From Virgifigura deserti (GTDB lineage: Bacteria > Pseudomonadota > Alphaproteobacteria > Dongiales > Dongiaceae), in contig QOZR01000013.1 in the NCBI GenBank assembly GCA_003576685.1, forward strand, positions 1 through 64,000: 64,000 bases of DNA, in the 5' to 3' direction. Positions 51,583 to 59,590 of this stretch are shown here, in pieces. Under the pieces are notes generated by a model. It was not told the origin of the DNA. It was given only the letters and a program-made list of their open reading frames with translations, and did not search any database. Position 1 is the first letter of the stretch, and every line of letters begins with the position of its first letter. Made by a program: the position numbers and the translations under genes.

Positions 51583-53016
51583 ATGACCAACCTCGCCTTG
51601 ACGGACGACCTGTTCTTCGTGCGCGCCGGCCTCGACCGCGGCCGCGTCGAGAGCCGCGTGAACGAGGCGCTGAAGGGCGCCGACGACGGCGAATTGTTCC
51701 TGGAATACAGCCAGTCGGAGGCGCTGAGCTATGACGACGGTCGGCTGAAGAGCGCGAGCTTCGACACGACACAGGGTTTCGGCCTGCGCTCGATCGCCGG
51801 CGAGGCCGCCGGCTATGCCCATGCCAGCGAGCTGTCGGAAGAAGCGATCGCCCGCGCCGCCGAGACGGTGAAGGCGGTGCATGCGGGGCGGGGCGGCAGC
51901 ATGGCGATGGCGCCGACGGGTACCAACCGCGGCCTCTACACGGACGCAAACCCGCTGGCCCAAGTCGATTTCGAGACGAAGGTGAAGCTGCTCGCCGAGA
52001 TCGACGCCTATGCGCGGGCGAAGGACCCCCGCGTGCGCCAGGTCATGGCTTCGCTCTCCGGCGTCTGGCAGGCGGTGCAGATCATCCGCGCCGACGGCGT
52101 GCGCGTGGCCGACGTCCGCCCACTCGTCCGGATCAACATCACGGTGATGGTCGGCGAGGGCGACCGGATGGAGACCGGCAGCCATGGCACCGGCGGGCGG
52201 ACCTCCTACCAGGCCTATCTCGACCCGGCGAGCTGGCAGGCTGGGGTGGACGAGGCGCTGCGCCAGGCGCTGGTCAATCTCGAATCCGTGGCGGCGCCGG
52301 CGGGCGAGATGCCGGTCGTGCTCGGCCCCGGCTGGCCCGGCATCCTGCTGCATGAGGCGATCGGCCATGGGCTGGAGGGCGACTTCAACCGCAAGAAGAC
52401 CTCGGCCTTCGCCGGCCTGCTCGGACAGCGCATCGCGGCCCCGGGCGTCACCGTCGTCGACGACGGCACGATCGCCGACCGGCGCGGCTCGCTCACCATC
52501 GACGACGAGGGCACGCCCTCGCAATCGACGACGCTGATCGAGGACGGCATCCTGGTCGGCTTCATGCAGGACCGGCAGAACGCACGGCTGATGGGCATGA
52601 AGCCCACCGGCAACGGGCGGCGGGAGAGCTTCGCGCATATCCCGATGCCGCGCATGACCAACACCTGCATGCTGTCCGGCAAGCAGGACCCTGCGGAGAT
52701 CCTCCGTTCGGTGAAGAAGGGCCTTTACGCCGTGAATTTCGGCGGCGGGCAGGTCGACATCACCTCCGGCAAGTTCGTCTTCACCTGCACCGAGGCCTAC
52801 AAAATCGAGGACGGCAAGATCGGCCCGGCGGTGAAAGGCGCGACGCTGATCGGCAACGGCCCCGATGTGCTGACCAAGGTCAGCATGATCGGCAACGACA
52901 TGCAGCTCGACCCCGGCATCGGCACCTGCGGCAAGGAGGGCCAAGGCGTTCCCGTCGGCGTCGGCCAGCCGACCCTGAAGATCGAGGCGCTCACCGTCGG
53001 CGGCACCGGGGAGTAA
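51583..53016 (+). CDS. tldD: Metalloprotease TldD
   Basis: Works with TldE/PmbA to cut peptides, for example in toxin/antitoxin and modified-peptide maturation. 477 aa; the zinc motif is in ILLHEAIGHGLEGDFNRK (HExxxH), with GTPSQSTTLIEDGILVGFMQDRQNA and MTNTCMLSGKQDP. In many alphaproteobacteria tldD is close to ctaC; here 3.1 kb separates them. pmbA is not in the window. Confidence 0.95.
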   Translation: MTNLALTDDLFFVRAGLDRGRVESRVNEALKGADDGELFLEYSQSEALSYDDGRLKSASFDTTQGFGLRSIAGEAAGYAHASELSEEAIARAAETVKAVHAGRGGSMAMAPTGTNRGLYTDANPLAQVDFETKVKLLAEIDAYARAKDPRVRQVMASLSGVWQAVQIIRADGVRVADVRPLVRINITVMVGEGDRMETGSHGTGGRTSYQAYLDPASWQAGVDEALRQALVNLESVAAPAGEMPVVLGPGWPGILLHEAIGHGLEGDFNRKKTSAFAGLLGQRIAAPGVTVVDDGTIADRRGSLTIDDEGTPSQSTTLIEDGILVGFMQDRQNARLMGMKPTGNGRRESFAHIPMPRMTNTCMLSGKQDPAEILRSVKKGLYAVNFGGGQVDITSGKFVFTCTEAYKIEDGKIGPAVKGATLIGNGPDVLTKVSMIGNDMQLDPGIGTCGKEGQGVPVGVGQPTLKIEALTVGGTGE

Positions 53017-53038
53017 AGGCCCCGAGAAAGCTACCGGG

Positions 53039-53665
53039 TTAGGTGGCGCGCTTCAGCGCGGCGGTAGCCACACCGGCGCCGATCAAGATGCCGCCACCGA
53101 CCCGGTTGATCGCCTTCAGGACCGAGGGCTTCCGGATGGCTCCGCGCAGGCGGCCCGCCAGATAGGCATAGAGCGCGGCGTTCAGCGTCGCCAATATGAG
53201 GAACGTCGCCTCCAGCACCGCCATCTGGGGCAGGAGCGGTGCGCCCGCATTGATGAACTGCGGCAGGAAGGCGACGAAGAACACGATGCTCTTGGGATTG
53301 AGCGCCGTGACCGCGAAGGCATGCCCCATCATCGACCGGTGCGACCGCCCGCCGTTCCCGGCTCCGCCTTGATCGACGGACGGCTCGGCACGCCAGAGCC
53401 TGATTCCGAGATAGATCAGATAGGCCGCGCCGACCCATTTCAGCAGGGTGAACAGCGCCGCCGACGTCGCCAGCAGAGCGCCGAGGCCGAGAAGCGAGAG
53501 CGTCATCGCGGTGAAGTCGCCGAGCGCGACGCCGACCACGGTCGCCCAGGCGGAGCGGCGCCCTTCGCCGAGGGCGTAGCTGACGACGAGCATCACGGTC
53601 GGCCCCGGAATCGCAACCATGATCGCTGCCGCGGCCGTGAAGGCGAGCCAAAGTTCGACGGTCAT
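53039..53665 (-). CDS. LysE/RhtB-family amino-acid exporter
   Basis: 208 aa, six membrane helices. FTAAAAIMVAIPGPTVMLVVSYALGEG at the start is the family hallmark (IPGP), and ALNPKSIVFFVAFLPQFI is the second. ATG 53665 has GGGAGG upstream. Probably exports an amino acid or derivative; substrate unknown. Convergent with tldD, 22 nt apart. Confidence 0.92.
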   Translation of the reverse strand: MTVELWLAFTAAAAIMVAIPGPTVMLVVSYALGEGRRSAWATVVGVALGDFTAMTLSLLGLGALLATSAALFTLLKWVGAAYLIYLGIRLWRAEPSVDQGGAGNGGRSHRSMMGHAFAVTALNPKSIVFFVAFLPQFINAGAPLLPQMAVLEATFLILATLNAALYAYLAGRLRGAIRKPSVLKAINRVGGGILIGAGVATAALKRAT

Positions 53666-53853
53666 AGGGCCTCCCTTGCACAAGCGGTCTGATTCGAGGA
53701 CAAGCTATCCATGGTTTGGCCGAGCCGGTCCAGAGGCCGTTTAAATGGTCGGCTCAACCTCAAGGCCGCTATCGAGTTCAATGGCATAGTCGTGGTGGCG
53801 GATTAGCTGATTGCATGGACCAGAGTTGCTGCACCGGTGAAGGGGGACCAGAA

Positions 53854-55545
53854 ATGGCTAACGGGGGTAAAGCCGATACGCACAGTGTCGTCGTCAAGAA
53901 AGCTGCTGGAGAGCTTCGAATGACGATCGTTCCGGGGTCGGTCTTCTACATTGTGGGACCGAACGGCGCAGGGAAATCCGCGCTCCTTTCCGTTATCATC
54001 CAGCAACTGCCTATGACACTCATCAAGCGGATTTCCGCACATCGGCAGAATTGGTTGTCAGGCGATGGAGCGACATTCGCTCCATTCCAGCGCCACACTT
54101 ATGAAAGCAGTATTCTTACCCATTCCCGCAATCATCGCGCCCGGTATATCGAAGAACACGCGGGTGAACGGATTGGGCTTGCCATTTCTTCATTTATATC
54201 GAAAGAGAACCACTGGCATCGAGAGTTAATTAAGGCATGTGAAGCGAGCGGAGAAAGTGTCGAGAGCTACAAACGTAAGAATCCTTCTCCCCTCCAAGAT
54301 TTAAATGAGATCCTCCGCCAAGGCGCCCTTTCCGTTCAGATAGAGATTACGGATGACGATCTCCTCAAGGGCTGCCATGGCGATACCACTCTGATCGGCG
54401 TGTCGAAGCTTTCGGACGGAGAAAGAAACGCGATCTTGCTGGCAACCGACGTCGTATCGGCACGAGCAGGAACAATCTTCCTCGTCGACGAGCCGGAACG
54501 GCACCTGCACCGATCAATAACCGAACCCCTGCTAGCTGCGCTGTTCAAGAGACGACCTGACTGCGCTTTCATCATCGGCACCCACGAGATTGCTCTTCCC
54601 ACTGTGGAAGAAGGGGCTTCCACACTCATCCTCCGAAGCTGCACCTGGGCGGGTGAGGAGCCTCAAAGTTTTGACTTGGAGCTACTCGAACCCCGGTCCG
54701 ACCTACCCCAGGACCTTCGCGCAGCAATCCTTGGGTCTCGGAAGCGAATCCTGTTCGTGGAAGGGGACGAGACCAGTCTTGATCGACGCCTCTACGGTAT
54801 TCTGTTCCCGACGGTCTCCGTGACTCCAAAGGGTGGTTGCCCGAATGTAATTGAAGCGGTGCGCGGGCTGAGGTCAGCGGAAAACCTTCACTGGGTCGAA
54901 GCCTTCGGCTTGGTGGATCGTGACAACAGGCCCGAAGAGGAAGTCGAAAAGCTGGCCACCGAACACATCCATGCGCTCAGCGTATGCTCCATCGAATCCC
55001 TTTACTTCGGCCGGGTGGCCCGGGAGGCGATGGCAAAGCAACAGGCCGAGCATCAGGGCAAGGATGCCTCGAAATTGCTTGAGGCATGCGAAGCGGCTGC
55101 ACTGAAAGCCTTAAGTGATCCGAATACTATGAGGAACCTGTGCGCCCTTCGCTGTGAAAGGAAGGCGCGCGATAGCGTGTTCGGCTGTCTGCCGAAAGCA
55201 AAAGATTTGCTGGAAGGAACGGCGACTCCGATCACTCTCGACTTCGAGACAGTGCTGAACGACGAAATTGAGGTCTTCGAGAGCTTGGTCAGGGACAAGA
55301 AACTCGACGAATTAATGACCAGATATCAGCTCCGGAAGTCTGGATGCTATGGTGCGATTTCTACGAAGCTCCTCTTCCCGGCCAAGGAAAACTACGAGAA
55401 TGCGGTCGTCGCCCTCTGCCAGCGAGATGCTAGCTTTTGCGCAGCGCTTCGCAAGGTTCTCGGCCCGCTCACGAACGAGTTGATCTCCGAGGAGGAGCCA
55501 GAGAGAGCCATCAAGACGATCGAAAAGCCCGTCGCGGCCGCGTGA
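53854..55545 (+). CDS. ABC-type ATPase fused to DUF4435/TOPRIM-like domain (candidate PARIS-type defence protein)
   Basis: 563 aa from ATG 53854 (GGGGGA 7 nt upstream). Residues 1-280 are an ABC/AAA-15 type ATPase: Walker A GPNGAGKS (35-42), signature LSDGERN (186 on), Walker B FLVDEPERH (D212-E213), His switch H244 in IIGTHE. Residues 295-563 look like DUF4435, a TOPRIM relative: Glu303 in ILFVEGDETSLDRRLYG and the DxD pair D355/D357 in FGLVDRDNRP. In PARIS anti-phage systems these are two proteins, AriA (ATPase) and AriB (DUF4435 nuclease); single-gene fusions exist as far as I recall. OLD-type nucleases share the architecture and are the main alternative. Low local G+C and a recombinase remnant nearby indicate transfer. 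Confidence 0.78.
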   Translation: MANGGKADTHSVVVKKAAGELRMTIVPGSVFYIVGPNGAGKSALLSVIIQQLPMTLIKRISAHRQNWLSGDGATFAPFQRHTYESSILTHSRNHRARYIEEHAGERIGLAISSFISKENHWHRELIKACEASGESVESYKRKNPSPLQDLNEILRQGALSVQIEITDDDLLKGCHGDTTLIGVSKLSDGERNAILLATDVVSARAGTIFLVDEPERHLHRSITEPLLAALFKRRPDCAFIIGTHEIALPTVEEGASTLILRSCTWAGEEPQSFDLELLEPRSDLPQDLRAAILGSRKRILFVEGDETSLDRRLYGILFPTVSVTPKGGCPNVIEAVRGLRSAENLHWVEAFGLVDRDNRPEEEVEKLATEHIHALSVCSIESLYFGRVAREAMAKQQAEHQGKDASKLLEACEAAALKALSDPNTMRNLCALRCERKARDSVFGCLPKAKDLLEGTATPITLDFETVLNDEIEVFESLVRDKKLDELMTRYQLRKSGCYGAISTKLLFPAKENYENAVVALCQRDASFCAALRKVLGPLTNELISEEEPERAIKTIEKPVAAA

Positions 55546-55718
55546 AGGCGCAATCTTGTTCGGTCTCATATGCGCTTCGTCACATTGTCGAATGCAGAGT
55601 ACTGTTTCTTCAGGCCCCGGATGTCCGCTTCGGTCAGCAGCAGTCACACTTGATTTTTTGATTTACTCCAGCGCCGATCCGGCGAATCCAGACTGCTAAT
55701 GTGGTAGCCGATCCAACA

Positions 55719-55744
55719 CCGCAGTTTGCTGCGGCTTTAATTTT
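55719..55744 (+). terminator. Possible intrinsic terminator after the ATPase gene
   Basis: CCGCAG (55719-55724), loop TTTG, CTGCGG (55729-55734), then CTTTAATTTT. Short stem but followed by a T-rich tail. It lies 174 nt after the ATPase stop and just before the recombinase remnant. Confidence 0.45.
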
Positions 55745-55765
55745 GATCGGCAGAATTCCTCCGCG

Positions 55766-56030
55766 ATGCCCACTGCTTATTCATATCTGCGCATGAGCCG
55801 GCCCGAGCAGCTTCGTGGCCACTCAACTGGTGCGCCAGGGAAGAATTGAGCCCGGCTCCGTTCTGATCGTGGAAAGCCTGGACAGGCTTTCGCGTGAGCA
55901 GGTTCTAGAGACACAAGCCTTATTCCTGCTGATTATCAACGCTGGTGTTACGATTGTGACGCTCGTTGACCTCGGCCGCGATCTGCTCTTCGCTCGGGAC
56001 GCCAAGCGCCCTCCGCGGACCTCCGCCTGA
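55766..56030 (+). pseudogene. Serine recombinase remnant
   Basis: ATG 55766 opens MPTAYSYLRMSRPEQLRGHS, the normal N-terminus of resolvase/invertase-type serine recombinases including the catalytic Ser of SYLRMS. This frame soon stops. In another frame, from about 55830, comes GRIEPGSVLIVESLDRLSRE and LFLLIINAGVTIVTLVD, the next conserved block (SLDRLSR). About 50 codons between the blocks are missing, the frame is broken, and the protein ends at 56030 before the DNA-binding part. Dead gene left from an integrated element. Confidence 0.85.
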
Positions 56031-56101
56031 CACTCCGACCGAGGCCAACGCGCGACCGCGATTGATGAGCGGACAGTGCCAAAAGGCACCGACTAAGCCC
56101 G

Positions 56102-56134
56102 TTTAGTTCACAAGGACTACTGTCGTGAACTAAA
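56102..56134. repeat. 10-bp inverted repeat, candidate operator
   Basis: TTTAGTTCAC (56102-56111) and GTGAACTAAA (56125-56134) match perfectly with a 13-nt spacer (centre to centre 23 bp, about two helical turns). This suits a dimeric regulator. It lies just upstream of the TATAAT at 56166. Confidence 0.5.
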
Positions 56135-56165
56135 TTAGAACCTTTTATAGCCTCTCTCCAACATA

Positions 56166-56171
56166 TATAAT
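56166..56171 (+). promoter_or_regulatory. Possible -10 box (TATAAT)
   Basis: TATAAT in a strongly A/T-rich stretch (56161-56220 has 23 G+C of 60). No good -35 is found at 16-18 bp (TTTATA and CTTTTA are closest). It would produce a leader of about 110 nt for the 48-aa gene. Confidence 0.35.
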
Positions 56172-56256
56172 CTCCTGAAAATAAACAGAAAACTCTGAAT
56201 TTGACCGGAACTCCCGCCAGATTGTCTCTAGAACTAGAAACAGGGAAAGCGCTAAA

Positions 56257-56287
56257 AAATCGCTCGTTGAAAATCAAGGAGCGATTT
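56257..56287 (+). promoter_or_regulatory. Hairpin covering the ribosome binding site
   Basis: AAATCGCTC (56257-56265) pairs perfectly with GAGCGATTT (56279-56287). The second arm includes the end of AAGGAG (56276-56281), the Shine-Dalgarno of the 48-aa gene, so the stem can mask it. It could act as a translational brake opened by a protein, RNA or temperature. Confidence 0.5.
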
Positions 56288-56289
56288 CG

Positions 56290-56436
56290 ATGGAAATTTT
56301 CACGAATTTAGTAGCGGCATTTGCAAATCTGTCGCGCGACCATGTGATTGCGCTGATAGCACTCGGCGCATTCGGGCTATCGGCATGGGCGATTTATGTC
56401 GTCTTCACTGTGGCGAAGGAGCGGAAGGGGCGATGA
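56290..56436 (+). CDS. 48-aa single-helix membrane peptide
   Basis: MEIFTNLVAAFANLSRDHVI then ALIALGAFGLSAWAIYVVF, ending TVAKERKGR: a short polar N-terminus, one membrane helix and a basic tail. SD AAGGAG lies 8 nt upstream. Its stop overlaps the start of the winged-helix gene (ATGA). Single-helix peptides paired with a regulator in mobile DNA can be toxins or small membrane effectors, but no homology is known to me. Confidence 0.68.
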   Translation: MEIFTNLVAAFANLSRDHVIALIALGAFGLSAWAIYVVFTVAKERKGR

Positions 56437-57143
56437 GAAAACTGCGGCACTGGGTGAAGCTCCCCACCCGCTGGATCGAAGACGGGGGCTTGCGGAATTT
56501 TCGCTGGGCGCATGGCGAAGGTGGCACCAATCTTGCCGCATTAATGGGGCTGACCGTGATCAGCCATCATGCCGATGAGAGGAGCGGGATTGCGCAGCTG
56601 ACCTATGATGCGCTCAGCAGCATGACGACGCTCAGCCGGGCGAAGCTGTCGGCCGGCCTTGGTGCCCTCGCGGAGCGCGGCCTGATCGAGCGCGAGCCGG
56701 AAGGGCGTAGCACCTATCGGCTGGCCGGCTATGACCCAGAAAGAGGCTGGGCGCAGTTCCCGGCCAAAGGTCTATACCGCAACGCCGCGGTCGCGGCCTT
56801 CGGCGATTTCCGGCTCCGCCGCCCCGCCGAACTCGAGGCGCTCAAGCTGTATTTCCTATTCGCCTCGCGTCGAGACCGGCGCAGGAACATGGCAATGATT
56901 ACCTACGCTAAGATCGAGGAATACAGCGGGGTAGCGCGAAGCAATATCCGACGTGCCCTTTCCGTTCTGGCAGCCAATAACCTCGTTCATGTGGAGCAGG
57001 TGCCCAGTACCATCAGCGAGAATGGTTTCGCCAACGCCTATCGCCTCGCGCATCTTAATACACGCAGCCACATGGGAACCTTAGGCCGCAGGGATGACGT
57101 GTTCGGTCTTGAGACAGGGCCCGACGATATATGGCGCGACTGA
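56433..57143 (+). CDS. Winged-helix protein, replication/regulator-like
   Basis: 236 aa from ATG 56433. Two HTH-like regions: LTYDALSSMTTLSRAKLSAGLGALAERGLIEREPEG (residues about 50-85) and ITYAKIEEYSGVARSNIRRALSVLAANNLVHVEQV (about 165-200), both of the winged-helix type with a following beta wing. This two-wHTH arrangement resembles plasmid replication initiators and some phage regulators. It is translationally coupled to the 48-aa membrane peptide. Not assigned to a family. Confidence 0.65.
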   Translation: MRKLRHWVKLPTRWIEDGGLRNFRWAHGEGGTNLAALMGLTVISHHADERSGIAQLTYDALSSMTTLSRAKLSAGLGALAERGLIEREPEGRSTYRLAGYDPERGWAQFPAKGLYRNAAVAAFGDFRLRRPAELEALKLYFLFASRRDRRRNMAMITYAKIEEYSGVARSNIRRALSVLAANNLVHVEQVPSTISENGFANAYRLAHLNTRSHMGTLGRRDDVFGLETGPDDIWRD

Positions 57144-57266
57144 ACGGCGCGAGAATGCCTTAGGCTGCGCAGGGGCTTGTAAAATTGGGCATAACCTACT
57201 GATGATCGGGCCGCCGGGTAGTCGAGTTTGTCCACAAGATCCAGGAACCCGAAGGGCATTCGAATC

Positions 57267-57290
57267 GGGACGGCCATGCAGGGCCGCCCC
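57267..57290. repeat. Imperfect GC-rich inverted repeat
   Basis: GGGACGGCC (57267-57275) and GGCCGCCCC (57282-57290) pair with one mismatch around ATGCAG. Such GGACGGCC...GGCCGCCC units occur as intergenic repeats in many bacterial genomes. It sits between the convergent winged-helix and gshA genes. Confidence 0.45.
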
Positions 57291-57311
57291 TACGGCAATG
57301 ACCGGGCCAGT

Positions 57312-57332
57312 TTAATAAGCAAATTAATAAGC
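57312..57332. repeat. Duplicated gshA stop region
   Basis: TTAATAAGC at 57312-57320 and 57324-57332. On the gshA strand this reads GCTTATTAA-TTT-GCTTATTAA: the last codons Ala-Tyr-stop are duplicated 12 bp downstream in the same frame, giving a second stop. Confidence 0.6.
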
Positions 57333-58688
57333 GAACTCGCGGAACACCGGATCGACGCTGCCCTGCCAGCGGCCGTGATAGAGCGCCAGCTTCTGCTCGG
57401 CCGGACAGAGGCCTGAATCCGCGATCTCCTGCAGGATGGCGAGGAAATGGGTCTCGTCGTCGCCCACTTTGTCGAAGCGGGCGCGGCGGCTGAGCCCGCC
57501 CCGGGCGATTCCCAGCACCTCCAGCGCCAACTCGCGCATCGTGCGGCCCTTGAAGGGCGTGTGCAGCGCCTGGCGCGGCACCTCGCGGCGCAGATAGTCA
57601 TGATCGGTTTGGGTCCAGCCCTTGATGAGATCCGCGGCGGCGTCGAGCGCGGTCGAATCGTAGAGCAGGCCGACCCATAGGGCCGGCAGGGCACAGAGAC
57701 GGTCCCAGGGGCCCCCATCGGCGCCGCGCATCTCGAGATAACGCTTCAGCCGCACTTCGGGAAACGCCGTCGTCAGGTGGTCGGACCAGTCGCCCATGCC
57801 CGGGATCTCGCCCGGCAGCGCCGGAAGCTTGCCGGCCATGAAGTCGCGGAAGGACTGGCCACTGGCGTCGATATAGGCGCCGTCGCGATAGACGAAATAC
57901 ATCGGCACGTCGAGCATGTAGTCGACATAGCGCTCGAACCCCATGCCCTCCTCGAAGACGAACGGCAGGGTGCCGCAGCGGTCGGGATCGGTGTCGGTCC
58001 AGATATGGCTGCGATAGCTCATGAAGCCGTTGGGCTTGCCTTCGATGAAGGGCGAATCGGCGAACAGCGCGGTCGCCACCGGCTGCAGGGCCATGCTGAC
58101 GCGCATCTTGCGCACCATGTCGGCCTCCGACGCGAAGTCTAGATTGGTCTGCACGGTGCAGGTCCGCAGCATCATGTCGAGGCCGAGATTGCCCTTCTTC
58201 GGCATATAGTCGCGCATGATGCCGTAGCGGCCCTTCGGCATCCAGGGCGAGTCGGCGCGCGACCATTTCGGCTGGAAGCCCATGCCGAGCATGCCGATGC
58301 CGAGCTCACCGCCGACCTCCTTCACCTGCTGCAGATGCCGCTGCACCTCGGCGCAGGTGTCGTGCAGGGCTTCGACGGGCGCGCCCGACAACTCGACTTG
58401 GCCGCCCGGTTCGAGCGTGATGTTGCAGCGCCCCTTCATCAGGGCGATGGGATTGCCGTTCTCGATGATCGGCTCCCAGCCGAACCGCTGCATCCCTTCG
58501 AGCAGCGCGCGAATACCCGACGGCCCGTCATAGGGCAGCGGCCGCAGGTCCGACCAGGTGAAGGCGAACTTCTCATGCTCGGTACCGATGCGCCAGTCGG
58601 CGAGCGGCTTGCAGCCGGCCTCCAGATAGGCGACGAGCTGACTCTTGTCGGTGATCGGCTCACCGTGCGACTTCGGAGGGGCTGACAT
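57324..58688 (-). CDS. gshA: Glutamate-cysteine ligase (plant/alphaproteobacterial type)
   Basis: First step of glutathione synthesis. 454 aa: RIGTEHEKFAF near the start, ITLEPGGQVELSGAPVEALHDTC, GMGFQPKWSRADSPWMPKGRYGIMR and TCTVQTNLDFASEADMVRKMR, all of the GCS2 plant-like family. ATG 58688 is the natural start; the open frame continues upstream into low-complexity sequence. The peroxiredoxin at 33.6 kb may depend on its product. It precedes no gshB here. rsmE is 10 nt upstream, so the two are probably one transcript. Confidence 0.96.
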   Translation of the reverse strand: MSAPPKSHGEPITDKSQLVAYLEAGCKPLADWRIGTEHEKFAFTWSDLRPLPYDGPSGIRALLEGMQRFGWEPIIENGNPIALMKGRCNITLEPGGQVELSGAPVEALHDTCAEVQRHLQQVKEVGGELGIGMLGMGFQPKWSRADSPWMPKGRYGIMRDYMPKKGNLGLDMMLRTCTVQTNLDFASEADMVRKMRVSMALQPVATALFADSPFIEGKPNGFMSYRSHIWTDTDPDRCGTLPFVFEEGMGFERYVDYMLDVPMYFVYRDGAYIDASGQSFRDFMAGKLPALPGEIPGMGDWSDHLTTAFPEVRLKRYLEMRGADGGPWDRLCALPALWVGLLYDSTALDAAADLIKGWTQTDHDYLRREVPRQALHTPFKGRTMRELALEVLGIARGGLSRRARFDKVGDDETHFLAILQEIADSGLCPAEQKLALYHGRWQGSVDPVFREFAY

Positions 58689-58698
58689 GAATGAGGCT

Positions 58699-59544
58699 CT
58701 AGCACTGACCTGTTGGTACGTCTTCTGAAAGCATACGCACCGGCGGACGATCTTCACCGTCTCCGAGGATCGCCTGCCAGCAGGCAAGGGCCGCCAATGC
58801 CGCCGTGTCGGCCCTGAGCACGCGGGGCCCCAGGCCGACGGGCGTAACAAAGGGCAGTTTCCCCAGAGCGTCAAGCTCGGATCGCGCGAAGCCGCCCTCC
58901 GGCCCGGTGAGCACCGCCCAGGGCTGCAGACCGGCTTCCGGACCGGTCCCCCGCGTTCGTGCGATCTCGCTCAGCACCGTCGCGATCGGCCGGGCCGGAC
59001 CGGCCTCGGCGCAGACCAGCAGCCGGCGCTCCACCGGCCATTCGGCCAGCAGCTTCTCAAGCGAGAGCGGCTCGAACACCTCCGGCACGCTCAGCCGCTC
59101 CGTCTGCTCCGCCGCCTCGACGGCGTTGGCGCGCAGCCGCTCGGTATTGACGCGCGTCATCGCGGTAAAGCGCGTGAACACCGGCTGCAGGGCCGCGACT
59201 CCGAGCTCGGTCGCCTTCTCGGCGACGAAATCGATCCGTGCCCGCTTGATCGGCGCGAAGACCAACCACAGGTCGCGGTCGGGCGCCTGCGGGCGGCGGC
59301 GCTCGCCGATGGTGAGCGAGCACCAGCCCTTGCCGAAGCCGTCGATGCGGGCGAGCCATTCGCCGTCGCGCCCGTTGAACAGCGCCACGACCGCGCCGGC
59401 ATCGAGACGCAGCACATGGCGCAGATAATGAGCGCGCGCATGATCGAGGCCGAGGCTCTGGCCCGCGGCAAGATCAGCTTCGACATAGAGCCGCGTCTCC
59501 GGCTGCCCATCCATCTTGTCGCCTGCCGCTCTATCCTCCGCCAT
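58699..59544 (-). CDS. rsmE: 16S rRNA (uracil1498-N3)-methyltransferase
   Basis: Methylates U1498 of 16S rRNA. 281 aa of the SPOUT class: LYVEADLAAGQSLGLDHARAHYLRHVLRL (PUA-like N-terminus), KRARIDFVAEKATELGVAALQPV, LTGPEGGFARSELDAL and GPRVLRADTAALAAL for the knotted SAM site. ATG 59544 has AGGGA upstream; ATG 59514 is possible. Same transcript as gshA; divergent from ubiA. Confidence 0.94.
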   Translation of the reverse strand: MAEDRAAGDKMDGQPETRLYVEADLAAGQSLGLDHARAHYLRHVLRLDAGAVVALFNGRDGEWLARIDGFGKGWCSLTIGERRRPQAPDRDLWLVFAPIKRARIDFVAEKATELGVAALQPVFTRFTAMTRVNTERLRANAVEAAEQTERLSVPEVFEPLSLEKLLAEWPVERRLLVCAEAGPARPIATVLSEIARTRGTGPEAGLQPWAVLTGPEGGFARSELDALGKLPFVTPVGLGPRVLRADTAALAALACWQAILGDGEDRPPVRMLSEDVPTGQC

Positions 59545-59590
59545 GGCGATCCCTGCTTGAGTGCCCTTGTTCTGATGCTAAACATAGCCA

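Noticed and set aside
53684..53760. tRNA-like look (GGCCGAG...GGTC) near the island's left edge
   Set aside because: No acceptor stem or T-loop (GTTCGA) can be drawn; not a tRNA.
53716..53853. N-terminal extension of the ATPase gene to 53716
   Set aside because: The extra 46 residues lack ABC-ATPase features; the ATG at 53854 has a good Shine-Dalgarno and gives a normal distance to Walker A.
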